From Pseudomonadota bacterium (GTDB taxonomy: Bacteria > Pseudomonadota > Gammaproteobacteria > Burkholderiales > Burkholderiaceae), in assembly GCA_021778935.1 (NCBI GenBank), contig JAJYBQ010000068.1, forward strand, positions 1-9,919: DNA of 9,919 nucleotides, written 5' to 3'. The translations under genes were made by a program, and so were the position numbers. Below, in pieces: positions 1 through 4,715 of this stretch (its first letter is position 1; each line of letters begins with the position of its first letter). The notes below the pieces were generated by a model that had not been told where the DNA came from, searched no databases, and saw only the letters and a program-made list of their open reading frames with translations.

Positions 1-145
1 CGCCGTTGGTGAGCGAGACTTCCCGCAAGGGCACGCGCAGATCGGGCCGAGAACCTTGCAGGTAGACCTTGCGGGAGGCCGGAAACGGTTCACAGAACCG
101 CGCGGGGGCGCGCTCGGCGGCGCCGAGATCTTCGGGGGCGTTCAT
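1..145 (-). CDS. thiC: Phosphomethylpyrimidine synthase ThiC, N-terminal fragment
   Basis: This is the first 48 codons of thiC; the rest lies beyond the left edge. ThiC is the cytoplasmic radical-SAM Fe-S enzyme that converts aminoimidazole ribotide into hydroxymethylpyrimidine phosphate in thiamine synthesis. The visible part holds the conserved ThiC N-terminal signature: FPASRKVYLQG followed by P-x-LRVPLREVSL, which matches the E. coli segment FPNSKRIYITG...VRVPMREIQL. The catalytic core and the C-terminal CX2CX4C cluster motif are outside the window. The ATG at 145-143 has a strong Shine-Dalgarno AGGAG at 157-153 with a 7-nt spacer. A TPP riboswitch and an SD-sequestering hairpin precede it, which independently supports the identity. 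It lies downstream of rnr-rlmB on the same strand but probably has its own promoter. Confidence 0.93.
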   Translation of the reverse strand, partial: MNAPEDLGAAERAPARFCEPFPASRKVYLQGSRPDLRVPLREVSLTNG

Positions 146-146
146 G

Positions 147-193
147 GCAGGACTCCTTTTCCGGTCGACGATTCGTGCCCCGAGGAGTCCTGC
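147..193 (-). promoter_or_regulatory. Sequestering hairpin over the thiC ribosome binding site
   Basis: A perfect 11-bp inverted repeat, 147-157 against 183-193, encloses a 25-nt loop. On the minus strand it reads GCAGGACTCCT ... AGGAGTCCTGC. The right arm contains the thiC Shine-Dalgarno AGGAG (157-153) and ends 1 nt before the ATG, so folding would hide the ribosome binding site. Together with the aptamer just upstream, this is the expected expression platform of a translational TPP OFF switch. The structure is seen in the sequence; its regulatory role is inferred. Confidence 0.8.
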
Positions 194-228
194 AACGGTC
201 TTCGGCGAAGACCCGCGACACGCAGGAC
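187..228 (-). promoter_or_regulatory. Possible anti-sequester stem between aptamer and thiC SD
   Basis: On the minus strand GTCCTGC (228-222) is the exact complement of GCAGGAC (193-187), which is the outer part of the left arm of the sequestering hairpin. The stem would enclose a perfect 7-bp, 3-nt-loop hairpin (GGTCTTC/GAAGACC, 213-207 and 203-197). Pairing here and pairing over the SD exclude each other, so this may be the ON conformation. How TPP binding shifts the balance is not obvious, because 222-228 lies just outside the aptamer. Confidence 0.5.
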
Positions 229-232
229 GGAC

Positions 233-319
233 GCTCTTCTTACGCCGGGATGAACCGGATCAAGTTCGCGGGTTCGGGCATTCCACCCATCTCAACGCGC
301 CAAGCGCGCACCCCGGAGC
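233..319 (-). promoter_or_regulatory. TPP (THI-box) riboswitch aptamer upstream of thiC
   Basis: Reading the minus strand from 319, the conserved TPP elements appear in order: GGGGUGC (314-308); a short CGCGC/GCGCG stem; UUGAGA (295-290), the usual CUGAGA; GAAC then CUUGAUC (264-258), the usual CCUGAUC; a CCGG/CCGG stem; and GGCGUA (246-241). The ends GCUC (319-316) and GAGC (236-233) can pair as P1. Both CUGAGA and CCUGAUC carry a C-to-U change from consensus, so ligand affinity could differ. Its position directly before thiC, with an SD-sequestering hairpin between, fits TPP-dependent translational repression. Confidence 0.92.
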
Positions 320-325
320 GGCGCC

Positions 326-355
326 ATTGTGCTACCGGACGGCGGCGGCGGTCAA
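326..355 (-). promoter_or_regulatory. Putative sigma70 promoter for the thiC leader
   Basis: On the minus strand a -35 box TTGACC (355-350, 5/6 matches) and a -10 box CACAAT (331-326, 4/6) are separated by 18 bp. Transcription would begin near 319-320, exactly at the 5' side of riboswitch P1. This spacing supports thiC as a unit separate from rnr-rlmB, although read-through from rlmB, whose stop is at 372, remains possible. I see no rho-independent terminator between rlmB and this promoter. Confidence 0.5.
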
Positions 356-371
356 ATGCGCGGGGGGCGGG

Positions 372-1130
372 CTACGGGAAACCCCGCTGCCGCCGGCTCT
401 CGAACAGGCAGACGCCCGCCGCCACCGATACGTTGAGGCTTTCCACCCCTTCGGCCATCGGGATCCGCAGCAACTCGTCGCAATTTTCGCGCGTCAGCCG
501 GCGCAGGCCGGTGCCTTCCGCTCCCAGCGCCCAGGCGAGCGGCCCGGTGAGGTCGCATTCGTAGAGGCTGCGCGGCCCCTCGGCATCGGCGCCGACGATC
601 CGGACGCCCGCGTCCCGCAGGTCGCGCATCGCGCGCGCAAGGTTGGTCACCGCGACCAGGGGCAGCACTTCCGCTGCGCCGGCCGCAGCCTTGGCCGCCG
701 GCGCATCGAGCGTCGCCGAGCGGTCGCGCGGAGCGATCACCGCACCCACCCCCGCCGCGGCTGCAGTCCGCATGCATGCGCCGAGATTGCGCGGATCGGT
801 CACACCGTCGAGCAGCAGCAGGAACGTGGCCGGGCCGGCGCCGTCCAGCAACTCCTCGAAACTCGGGCCGGCGCGTCGGGTCGCGCGCACCAGCGCCACC
901 ACCCCCTGATGCGGAACCTCGGGCGAAAGCCCTTGGAGGCGAGGTGCGTCCGCCGCCACGCAGCGCACCGCCCGCTCCTGGGCCTGCGCCAGCAGGCGCT
1001 GCATGCGCGCGTCGCGACGCTTGGCGTCGAAATAGAGGGTCTCGACCGACTCCGGTTCGGCGCGCAGGCGGGCGCCGACGGCATGGAATCCGGCCAGGAC
1101 CCGTTGCGGTTGCGAGGTGGGCGAGCTCAT
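372..1130 (-). CDS. rlmB: 23S rRNA (guanosine-2'-O-)-methyltransferase RlmB (SpoU/TrmH family)
   Basis: 252 aa (E. coli RlmB has 243). It should 2'-O-methylate G2251 in the peptidyl-transferase region of 23S rRNA using S-adenosylmethionine, as a cytoplasmic dimer. The N-terminal substrate-binding domain (about residues 10-85) includes VLAGFHAVGARL. The SPOUT knot carries the three family motifs: motif 1 LLLDGVTDPRNLGACMRTA around residues 105-122 with the conserved Asn115, motif 2 ALGAEGTGLRRLT (201-213), and motif 3 VESLNVSVAAGVCLFE (229-244) with Asn233. The start ATG (1130-1128) overlaps the rnr TGA as ATGA, so translation is probably coupled to rnr. This rnr-rlmB order is common in proteobacteria. 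The protein looks intact. Confidence 0.96.
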   Translation of the reverse strand: MSSPTSQPQRVLAGFHAVGARLRAEPESVETLYFDAKRRDARMQRLLAQAQERAVRCVAADAPRLQGLSPEVPHQGVVALVRATRRAGPSFEELLDGAGPATFLLLLDGVTDPRNLGACMRTAAAAGVGAVIAPRDRSATLDAPAAKAAAGAAEVLPLVAVTNLARAMRDLRDAGVRIVGADAEGPRSLYECDLTGPLAWALGAEGTGLRRLTRENCDELLRIPMAEGVESLNVSVAAGVCLFESRRQRGFP

Positions 1131-3601
1131 TTCCGCCCCTTCCGGGCCCGCGGCTTCGGCTTGGGTTTCTCGCTGCGCGCCGCCGCAGCCTGCGGCTTTT
1201 CGCGCCGCGCGGCCAGGCGTTCGGCACGGATCGCCTGCCTGCGGCGCCGCTCCTCCACGCCTTCGCCCGGTGGCCGATTGGCGGCCGCGGGGCGCTTGGC
1301 GGCCGCGGGGCGCTTGTCTCCCTCGGGTCGACGATCCTCACCCGGCTTGACCAGGCGGAAATCGATGCGGCGCGCCTCCAGATCGACGCGCGCAACCTGT
1401 ACGACCAGCCGGTCGCCGAGCCGAAAGCGCATCCCCGTGCGTTCGCCGCGCAGTTCGTGCGTCGCCTCGTTGAACTGGAAATACTCGCTGCCCAGTTCGG
1501 AAACGTGTACCAGTCCCTCGACGAACAGTTCGTCGAGCACGACGAAAATGCCGAACGGAACGACCGCGCTGATCGACCCCGCGTAGGTCTCGCCGACCCG
1601 CTCGCGAACGTAGTAACTCTTGAGCCATGCCTCGACGTCGCGGGAGGCGTCGTCGGCGCGGCGCTCGTTCACCGAGCACTGGTTGCCGAGCTTCTCCCAG
1701 CGCACGAGGGTGTCGCCCTCGCCGTCACCGAACACCGGCCCCAGCGTCGGCGCATACTTCCGCTCCGCGAGCGAGGCCTTGATCGCCCGGTGCACCAGCA
1801 GGTCCGGATAACGGCGGATCGGTGACGTGAAATGCGCGTACGCCTCATAGGCCAGGCCGAAGTGACCGGAATTGTGCGGACTGTAGATCGCCTGCTGCAT
1901 GGAACGCAGCAGCATGGTCTGCAGCAGGGGCGAATCCGGACGCGTGCGCATGCGTTCGGCGAGCCGCGCGTAGTCGCGCGGGCTCGGACTCTCGCCCCCG
2001 TCGAGATGGAGGGAAAGCGCCTTGAGCGTCACGCGCAGGGCTTCGAGCTTCTGCGGTGTCGGCCCTTCGTGAACCCGGTAGAGGGTGGGATGCCCCTTGC
2101 GGTGCAGGAAGTCCGCGGCGCAGACGTTGGCCGCCAGCATGCATTCCTCGATCAAGCGGTGGGCGTCGTTTCGCGTTCGCGGCACGATGCGCTCGATACG
2201 CCCCTGCGGATCGCACAGGATCTGCGTTTCCGTGGTCTCGAAATCGAGCGCACCGCGTTCGACGCGCGCCTTGGAAAACGCGAGGTACAGCTCATGCAGG
2301 TTGTGCAGGTGGGGCAGCAGCGCCCGGCGGCGCTCGGTGGCCCGGCTCGCCGGATTGGACAGCGCCTCCCAGACCTCGGTATAGGTGAGGCGCGCGTGCG
2401 AGTGCATTACCGCCGGATAAAACTGATAGGCGCGCACGGTCCCCTTCTTCGCCACCACCATGTCGCAGACCATCACCAGCCGGTCGACCTCGGGGTTGAG
2501 CGAACACAGGCCGTTGGATAGTTCCTCCGGCAGCATCGGAATCACGCGGCGCGGGAAGTACACCGAGGTCGAACGGTTCTGGGCCTCGAAATCGATCTCC
2601 GAACCGGCCGCGACGTAATGATCGACGTCGGCGATGGCGACGATCAGGCGCCAGCCGCCGCGCGCGATCGGCTCGCAATACACGGCATCGTCGAAATCAC
2701 GCGCGTCCTCGCCGTCGATCGTGACCAGCGGCACGTCGCGCAGGTCGACGCGCCCGCGCAGGTCGCCCTTGCTCACCTCCGGCGGCAGGCCGCGCGCCTG
2801 CGTCAGCACCGCCTCGGCGAACTGGTGCGGCACGCCGAACTTGCGCACCGCGATCTCGATTTCCATGCCGGGATCGTCGATCTCGCCCAGGACCTCGATC
2901 ACCCGCCCCACCGCCTGCAGGTCGCGCTGCGGCTGCTGCACGATCTCGACCACCACCACCTGCCCGTCGCGGGCCTCGCCGGCCGCGTGCGGCGGCACCA
3001 GGATGTCATGGCGGATGCGCTGATCCTCGGGCACCACGATGCTCACGCCGCGCTCGTTGATCAGGCGCCCCACCAGATGGTGGGTGCGCCGTTCGACCAC
3101 CTCGACGATCTCGCCTTCGGGCCGCCCCCGTCGATCGGTGCCGCGCACCCGCACCAGCACCCGGTCGCCGTGGACGACCTTGCTCATCTCGGACTCGGGG
3201 AGCGCGACATCGGGGCCGCGGTCGTCGCGGATCAGGAAGCCGAAACCATCGCGATGACCCTGCACCTGGCCGGCCAGCAGATTCGCCCGCGCCGAGAGCA
3301 GCAGCAAGCCCGCCCGGTTGCGGATGACCTGTCCGCTTCGTTCCAGGTCGGCAAGCACCGTGTCCAGTACCGAGGGCTCGGCGGCGGTCCCCTGGCCGAG
3401 CTGTGCGGCCAGATCCTCGATACGCATCGGCGCACCCGAGGCGGTCAGCGCCTCCAGCACCGCCTGGCGGCTTACGCCGGTCACCGGGGCGTCGGCAGCG
3501 CCCTCGGCGCCACGGCTGCCGTCGGCGGCCGCTGCCGCGCCGGCGTGGGTTGTTTTTCCTCGATTGCGACTAGCGATTTCGTCCCCCGTTTCCGCGTCCA
3601 T
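1127..3601 (-). CDS. rnr: Ribonuclease R (RNB family 3'-5' exoribonuclease)
   Basis: 824 aa from the chosen ATG; E. coli RNase R has 813. It is a processive 3'-5' exonuclease that degrades structured RNA, including rRNA and mRNA in quality control. Domain order: winged-helix segment (about 45-110), cold-shock domains (about 115-270), RNB catalytic domain (about 280-640), S1 domain (about 665-750, with GISAVVPFGIFV-like sequence and LFVEGLVHVSEL), and a basic Lys/Arg/Ala-rich tail. The catalytic aspartates lie in DGEDARDFDD: Asp296, Asp302, Asp304 and Asp305, matching E. coli Asp272/278/280/281. The start is uncertain: the frame stays open to an ATG at 3640 and a TTG at 3649, but none of the candidates has a good SD. 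I chose 3601 because the upstream codons span a terminator-like hairpin and the tRNA-Leu promoter. Its stop overlaps the rlmB start. Confidence 0.95.
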   Translation of the reverse strand: MDAETGDEIASRNRGKTTHAGAAAAADGSRGAEGAADAPVTGVSRQAVLEALTASGAPMRIEDLAAQLGQGTAAEPSVLDTVLADLERSGQVIRNRAGLLLLSARANLLAGQVQGHRDGFGFLIRDDRGPDVALPESEMSKVVHGDRVLVRVRGTDRRGRPEGEIVEVVERRTHHLVGRLINERGVSIVVPEDQRIRHDILVPPHAAGEARDGQVVVVEIVQQPQRDLQAVGRVIEVLGEIDDPGMEIEIAVRKFGVPHQFAEAVLTQARGLPPEVSKGDLRGRVDLRDVPLVTIDGEDARDFDDAVYCEPIARGGWRLIVAIADVDHYVAAGSEIDFEAQNRSTSVYFPRRVIPMLPEELSNGLCSLNPEVDRLVMVCDMVVAKKGTVRAYQFYPAVMHSHARLTYTEVWEALSNPASRATERRRALLPHLHNLHELYLAFSKARVERGALDFETTETQILCDPQGRIERIVPRTRNDAHRLIEECMLAANVCAADFLHRKGHPTLYRVHEGPTPQKLEALRVTLKALSLHLDGGESPSPRDYARLAERMRTRPDSPLLQTMLLRSMQQAIYSPHNSGHFGLAYEAYAHFTSPIRRYPDLLVHRAIKASLAERKYAPTLGPVFGDGEGDTLVRWEKLGNQCSVNERRADDASRDVEAWLKSYYVRERVGETYAGSISAVVPFGIFVVLDELFVEGLVHVSELGSEYFQFNEATHELRGERTGMRFRLGDRLVVQVARVDLEARRIDFRLVKPGEDRRPEGDKRPAAAKRPAAANRPPGEGVEERRRRQAIRAERLAARREKPQAAAARSEKPKPKPRARKGRK
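1280..1315 (-). repeat. Two perfect 18-bp tandem repeats in the RNase R basic tail
   Basis: The 18-bp unit GGCGGCCGCGGGGCGCTT (plus-strand reading) occurs twice without a gap, at 1280-1297 and 1298-1315. It encodes repeated KRPAAA in the C-terminal tail of RNase R, and a degenerate third unit (NRP) follows. The tail is disordered and basic in this family, so in-frame length variation there is probably tolerated. Confidence 0.9.
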
Positions 3602-3604
3602 TGC

Positions 3605-3628
3605 AAAAAATTTGCGGTGTCCCGCAAA
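3605..3628 (-). terminator. Terminator-like hairpin directly upstream of the rnr ATG
   Basis: On the minus strand TTTGCGG (3628-3622), a 4-nt loop and CCGCAAA (3617-3611) form a perfect 7-bp stem followed by six T (3610-3605). This is the shape of an intrinsic terminator oriented towards rnr, ending 3 nt before the proposed ATG at 3601. Any rnr transcript starting upstream must pass it, so it may be an attenuator or a block to antisense/read-through transcription across tRNA-Leu. The stem is only moderately stable, so function is uncertain. Confidence 0.5.
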
Positions 3629-3644
3629 GACTCGCAGCATACGG

Positions 3645-3650
3645 TACAAT
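3645..3650 (+). promoter_or_regulatory. Putative -10 box of the tRNA-Leu promoter
   Basis: TACAAT (5/6 matches to TATAAT) lies 16 bp before the tRNA 5' end at 3667, placing the transcription start near 3657. No convincing -35 box is found at 16-18 bp upstream; that region is occupied by the hairpin at 3611-3628. Confidence 0.45.
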
Positions 3651-3666
3651 CCGCCCTCGCTGAGTT

Positions 3667-3751
3667 GCCCAGGTGGCGAAATTGGTAGACGCGCTAGTTT
3701 CAGGTACTAGTGCCGAAAGGTGTGGAGGTTCGAGTCCTCTCCTGGGCACCA
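3667..3751 (+). tRNA. tRNA-Leu, anticodon CAG
   Basis: An 85-nt tRNA including an encoded CCA. The acceptor stem GCCCAGG (3667-3673) pairs with CCTGGGC (3741-3747), followed by A and CCA (3749-3751). The anticodon stem CTAGT/ACTAG closes the 7-nt loop TTCAGGT, so the anticodon CAG is at 3701-3703 and reads CUG. A long variable arm (TGCCGAAAGGTG region) marks a class II leucine tRNA, and GGTTCGAGTCC is the T-loop region. The D-arm GCGAAATTGGTAGACGC resembles E. coli tRNA-Leu(CAG). It is divergent from rnr, and the accessory cassette starts immediately after its 3' end. Confidence 0.97.
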
Positions 3752-4070
3752 ACAGATACTCCGCTTCGATCCGCAAGAGTCAAAATCTCCAATAAAAACA
3801 ACGGAAATTGGCTGCCAGGGGTTTTTCTTTGCGCACAGACGGCGGGCGCTTCTGCCCGGCTTCGGTTTTGCGGCGCTCATCCGCGAGGGGCTTCTGGAGA
3901 CCGACTCGCCGTACGGCAGGATTCGCTTTGCAATCCCGGCCCGCACGCTGCGCTTCTACTTCCCGTCCTTGTGGCCGGAGGCAGGGCAAGATGCGAACGT
4001 CGTTGCCGCCGAGCGCCGGAGCGAACGGCCGCAGGCCGCGGCTCCCAGGCCGCGACGTCGCCGCCCGGCG
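3752..4070. other. Region between tRNA-Leu and the antitoxin gene
   Basis: This 319-nt stretch has no intact gene that I can support. It contains the Fic-like remnant at 3870-3983. It also has a weak GC hairpin (CGGGC/GCCCG around 3841-3862) followed by a T-poor segment, which does not make a convincing tRNA terminator. An AT-rich portion (3772-3837) directly follows the tRNA and would be the natural place for an att or junction sequence, but I found no second copy of the tRNA 3' end elsewhere in the window. Confidence 0.6.
3870..3983 (+). pseudogene. Remnant resembling the C-terminus of a Fic-family protein
   Basis: The plus frame at 3870-3983 encodes AALIREGLLETDSP-YGRIRFAIPARTLRFYFPSLWPEA (hyphen added). 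This resembles, from memory, the winged-helix tail found at the end of many Fic (AMP-transferase) proteins: a helix ending in GLL/GIL, then S/D-S-P, an R-hydrophobic-F-P-A strand, and FPxLFP/WP near the C-terminus. The Fic active-site motif HPFxxGNGR is absent; the frame upstream runs back through the tRNA-Leu gene and is not coding. Downstream, the frame continues in low-complexity Arg/Pro-rich sequence to 4094. If real, only the last fraction of a gene remains, truncated at or near the tRNA. It could be chance similarity; no function is expected. Confidence 0.42.
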
Positions 4071-4373
4071 TCAGTGCATCGGTTGCGCGACTAGGCGCAC
4101 ACCCAGGGCCGCGCAAACGCGGCTGATCGTCTCGAAGCGCGGCTCACTGCCGGGCCGAAGGGCTTTGTACAGGGCTTCGCGTGCGATGCCGGAATCCTTC
4201 GCAACCTGCGACATACCGCGTGCGCGGGCAATGTCGCCGAGGGCGGCGGCCAGCAGCGCGGGATCGTTCTCTTCAAGAACGGCCGTCAGGTATGCCGCCA
4301 CATCCTCTTCGCCATTCAGGTACTCGGACGCATCAAACTCGGCAAGTTCAGAAACCTTGATTCTCTTGGTCAT
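4071..4373 (-). CDS. Addiction-module antitoxin, HI1420-like XRE/HTH protein
   Basis: 100 aa, the usual size for this antidote family (the type next to HI1419-like killer proteins, TIGR02684 as I recall it). Family landmarks: DVAAYLTAVLEENDPALLAAALGDIARARGMSQ (about residues 24-56, split here only for description), then a helix-turn-helix in which VAKDSGIAREALYKAL (57-72) is the recognition region, and the C-terminal ETISRVCAALGVRL. It should bind and neutralise the RelE/ParE-like toxin encoded just upstream and repress the shared promoter. The ATG at 4373-4371 follows the toxin stop by 2 nt and has GGAGG at 4385-4381, 7 nt away. The gene appears intact although its toxin partner is frameshifted, so it may survive as an orphan antitoxin or DNA-binding regulator. 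Confidence 0.9.
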   Translation of the reverse strand: MTKRIKVSELAEFDASEYLNGEEDVAAYLTAVLEENDPALLAAALGDIARARGMSQVAKDSGIAREALYKALRPGSEPRFETISRVCAALGVRLVAQPMH

Positions 4374-4375
4374 GG

Positions 4376-4680
4376 TTAATCCTCCAAAAGCTTCGCTAAC
4401 GCAATTGCTCGGCGAATGTCGGCCTGCTGGGTGGACTTGTCACCGCCTGCGAGCATCACGATCAGCGTCTCGCCGCGCTGGGCGCAGTACATACGCCAGC
4501 CCGGCCCGAAGTGTTCGCGCATTTCGAACACGCCGTCGCCTACCGGCTCCACGTCGCCCAGGTTGCCCATCTGGGCCTTGCGCAGGCGCTTGGCTTGTTG
4601 AGGCGCTGCCGCGTCAGCCCGTCCTTCAGGCCCTTGAGCCAGTCGGAGAACTCGCCGAGTAGTTTCACCGTGTAGGTCAT
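4376..4680 (-). pseudogene. Frameshifted addiction-module toxin, HI1419-like (RelE/ParE superfamily)
   Basis: The ATG at 4680-4678 opens MTYTVKLLGEFSDWLKGLKD, a typical RelE/ParE-superfamily N-terminus. In this frame the family sequence is lost after about residue 29 and a TAG stop follows at 4542-4540, giving a 46-aa peptide. The C-terminal half continues in another frame: KRLRKAQMGNLGDVEPVGDG, then FEMREHFGPGWRMYC and LIVMLAGGDKSTQQADIRRA, all hallmarks of the family. Adding one base near 4594-4601 restores about 101 aa, the normal length, so a single-base deletion is the simplest explanation. No -1 slippery heptamer is visible at that point. The family cleaves mRNA or inhibits translation; this copy should be inactive unless the sequence has an error. 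The stop is 2 nt before the antitoxin ATG. Confidence 0.85.
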
Positions 4681-4686
4681 GAGTGT

Positions 4687-4715
4687 AATGTAATCGAATG
4701 ATTACATGCCGTCAA
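4687..4715 (-). promoter_or_regulatory. Promoter with embedded palindromic operator of the HI1419/1420-like module
   Basis: On the minus strand -35 TTGACG (4715-4710, 5/6) and -10 TACATT (4692-4687, 4/6) are 17 bp apart. A palindrome with perfect 8-bp arms, ATGTAATC and GATTACAT around GAAT (4688-4707), fills the spacer and overlaps the -10 box. This is the expected binding site for the HTH antitoxin in autorepression. The -35 box overlaps the hipA stop codon (TGA, 4714-4712). Transcription would start near 4680, the first base of the toxin ATG, so the mRNA is predicted to be leaderless. Confidence 0.72.

Noticed and set aside
69..1586. 505-codon open frame on the plus strand
   Set aside because: It is antisense to thiC leader, rlmB and rnr, has Arg/Ala/Pro-rich composition typical of high-GC shadow frames, and no recognisable domain.
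3602..3649. Extending RNase R to the TTG at 3649 or the ATG at 3640
   Set aside because: No SD at either; the region contains the tRNA-Leu -10 box and a terminator-like hairpin. Kept only as an alternative.
2618..3688. 356-codon open frame on the plus strand
   Set aside because: Shadow of rnr; His/Asp-rich translation arises from the reverse complement of the RNase R codons, and its 3' end runs into tRNA-Leu.
3821..3835. TGCCAGGGGTTTTT after tRNA-Leu resembles TGCCAGGGTTTTTT at 7181-7194 beside tRNA-Val, possible att-like repeat
   Set aside because: The copies differ in length and lie in opposite relation to their tRNAs; short T-rich similarity is more likely chance.
4594..4601. Programmed -1 frameshift in the toxin gene
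   Set aside because: No X-XXY-YYZ slippery heptamer or obvious stimulatory structure at the break; a deletion or sequencing error is simpler.
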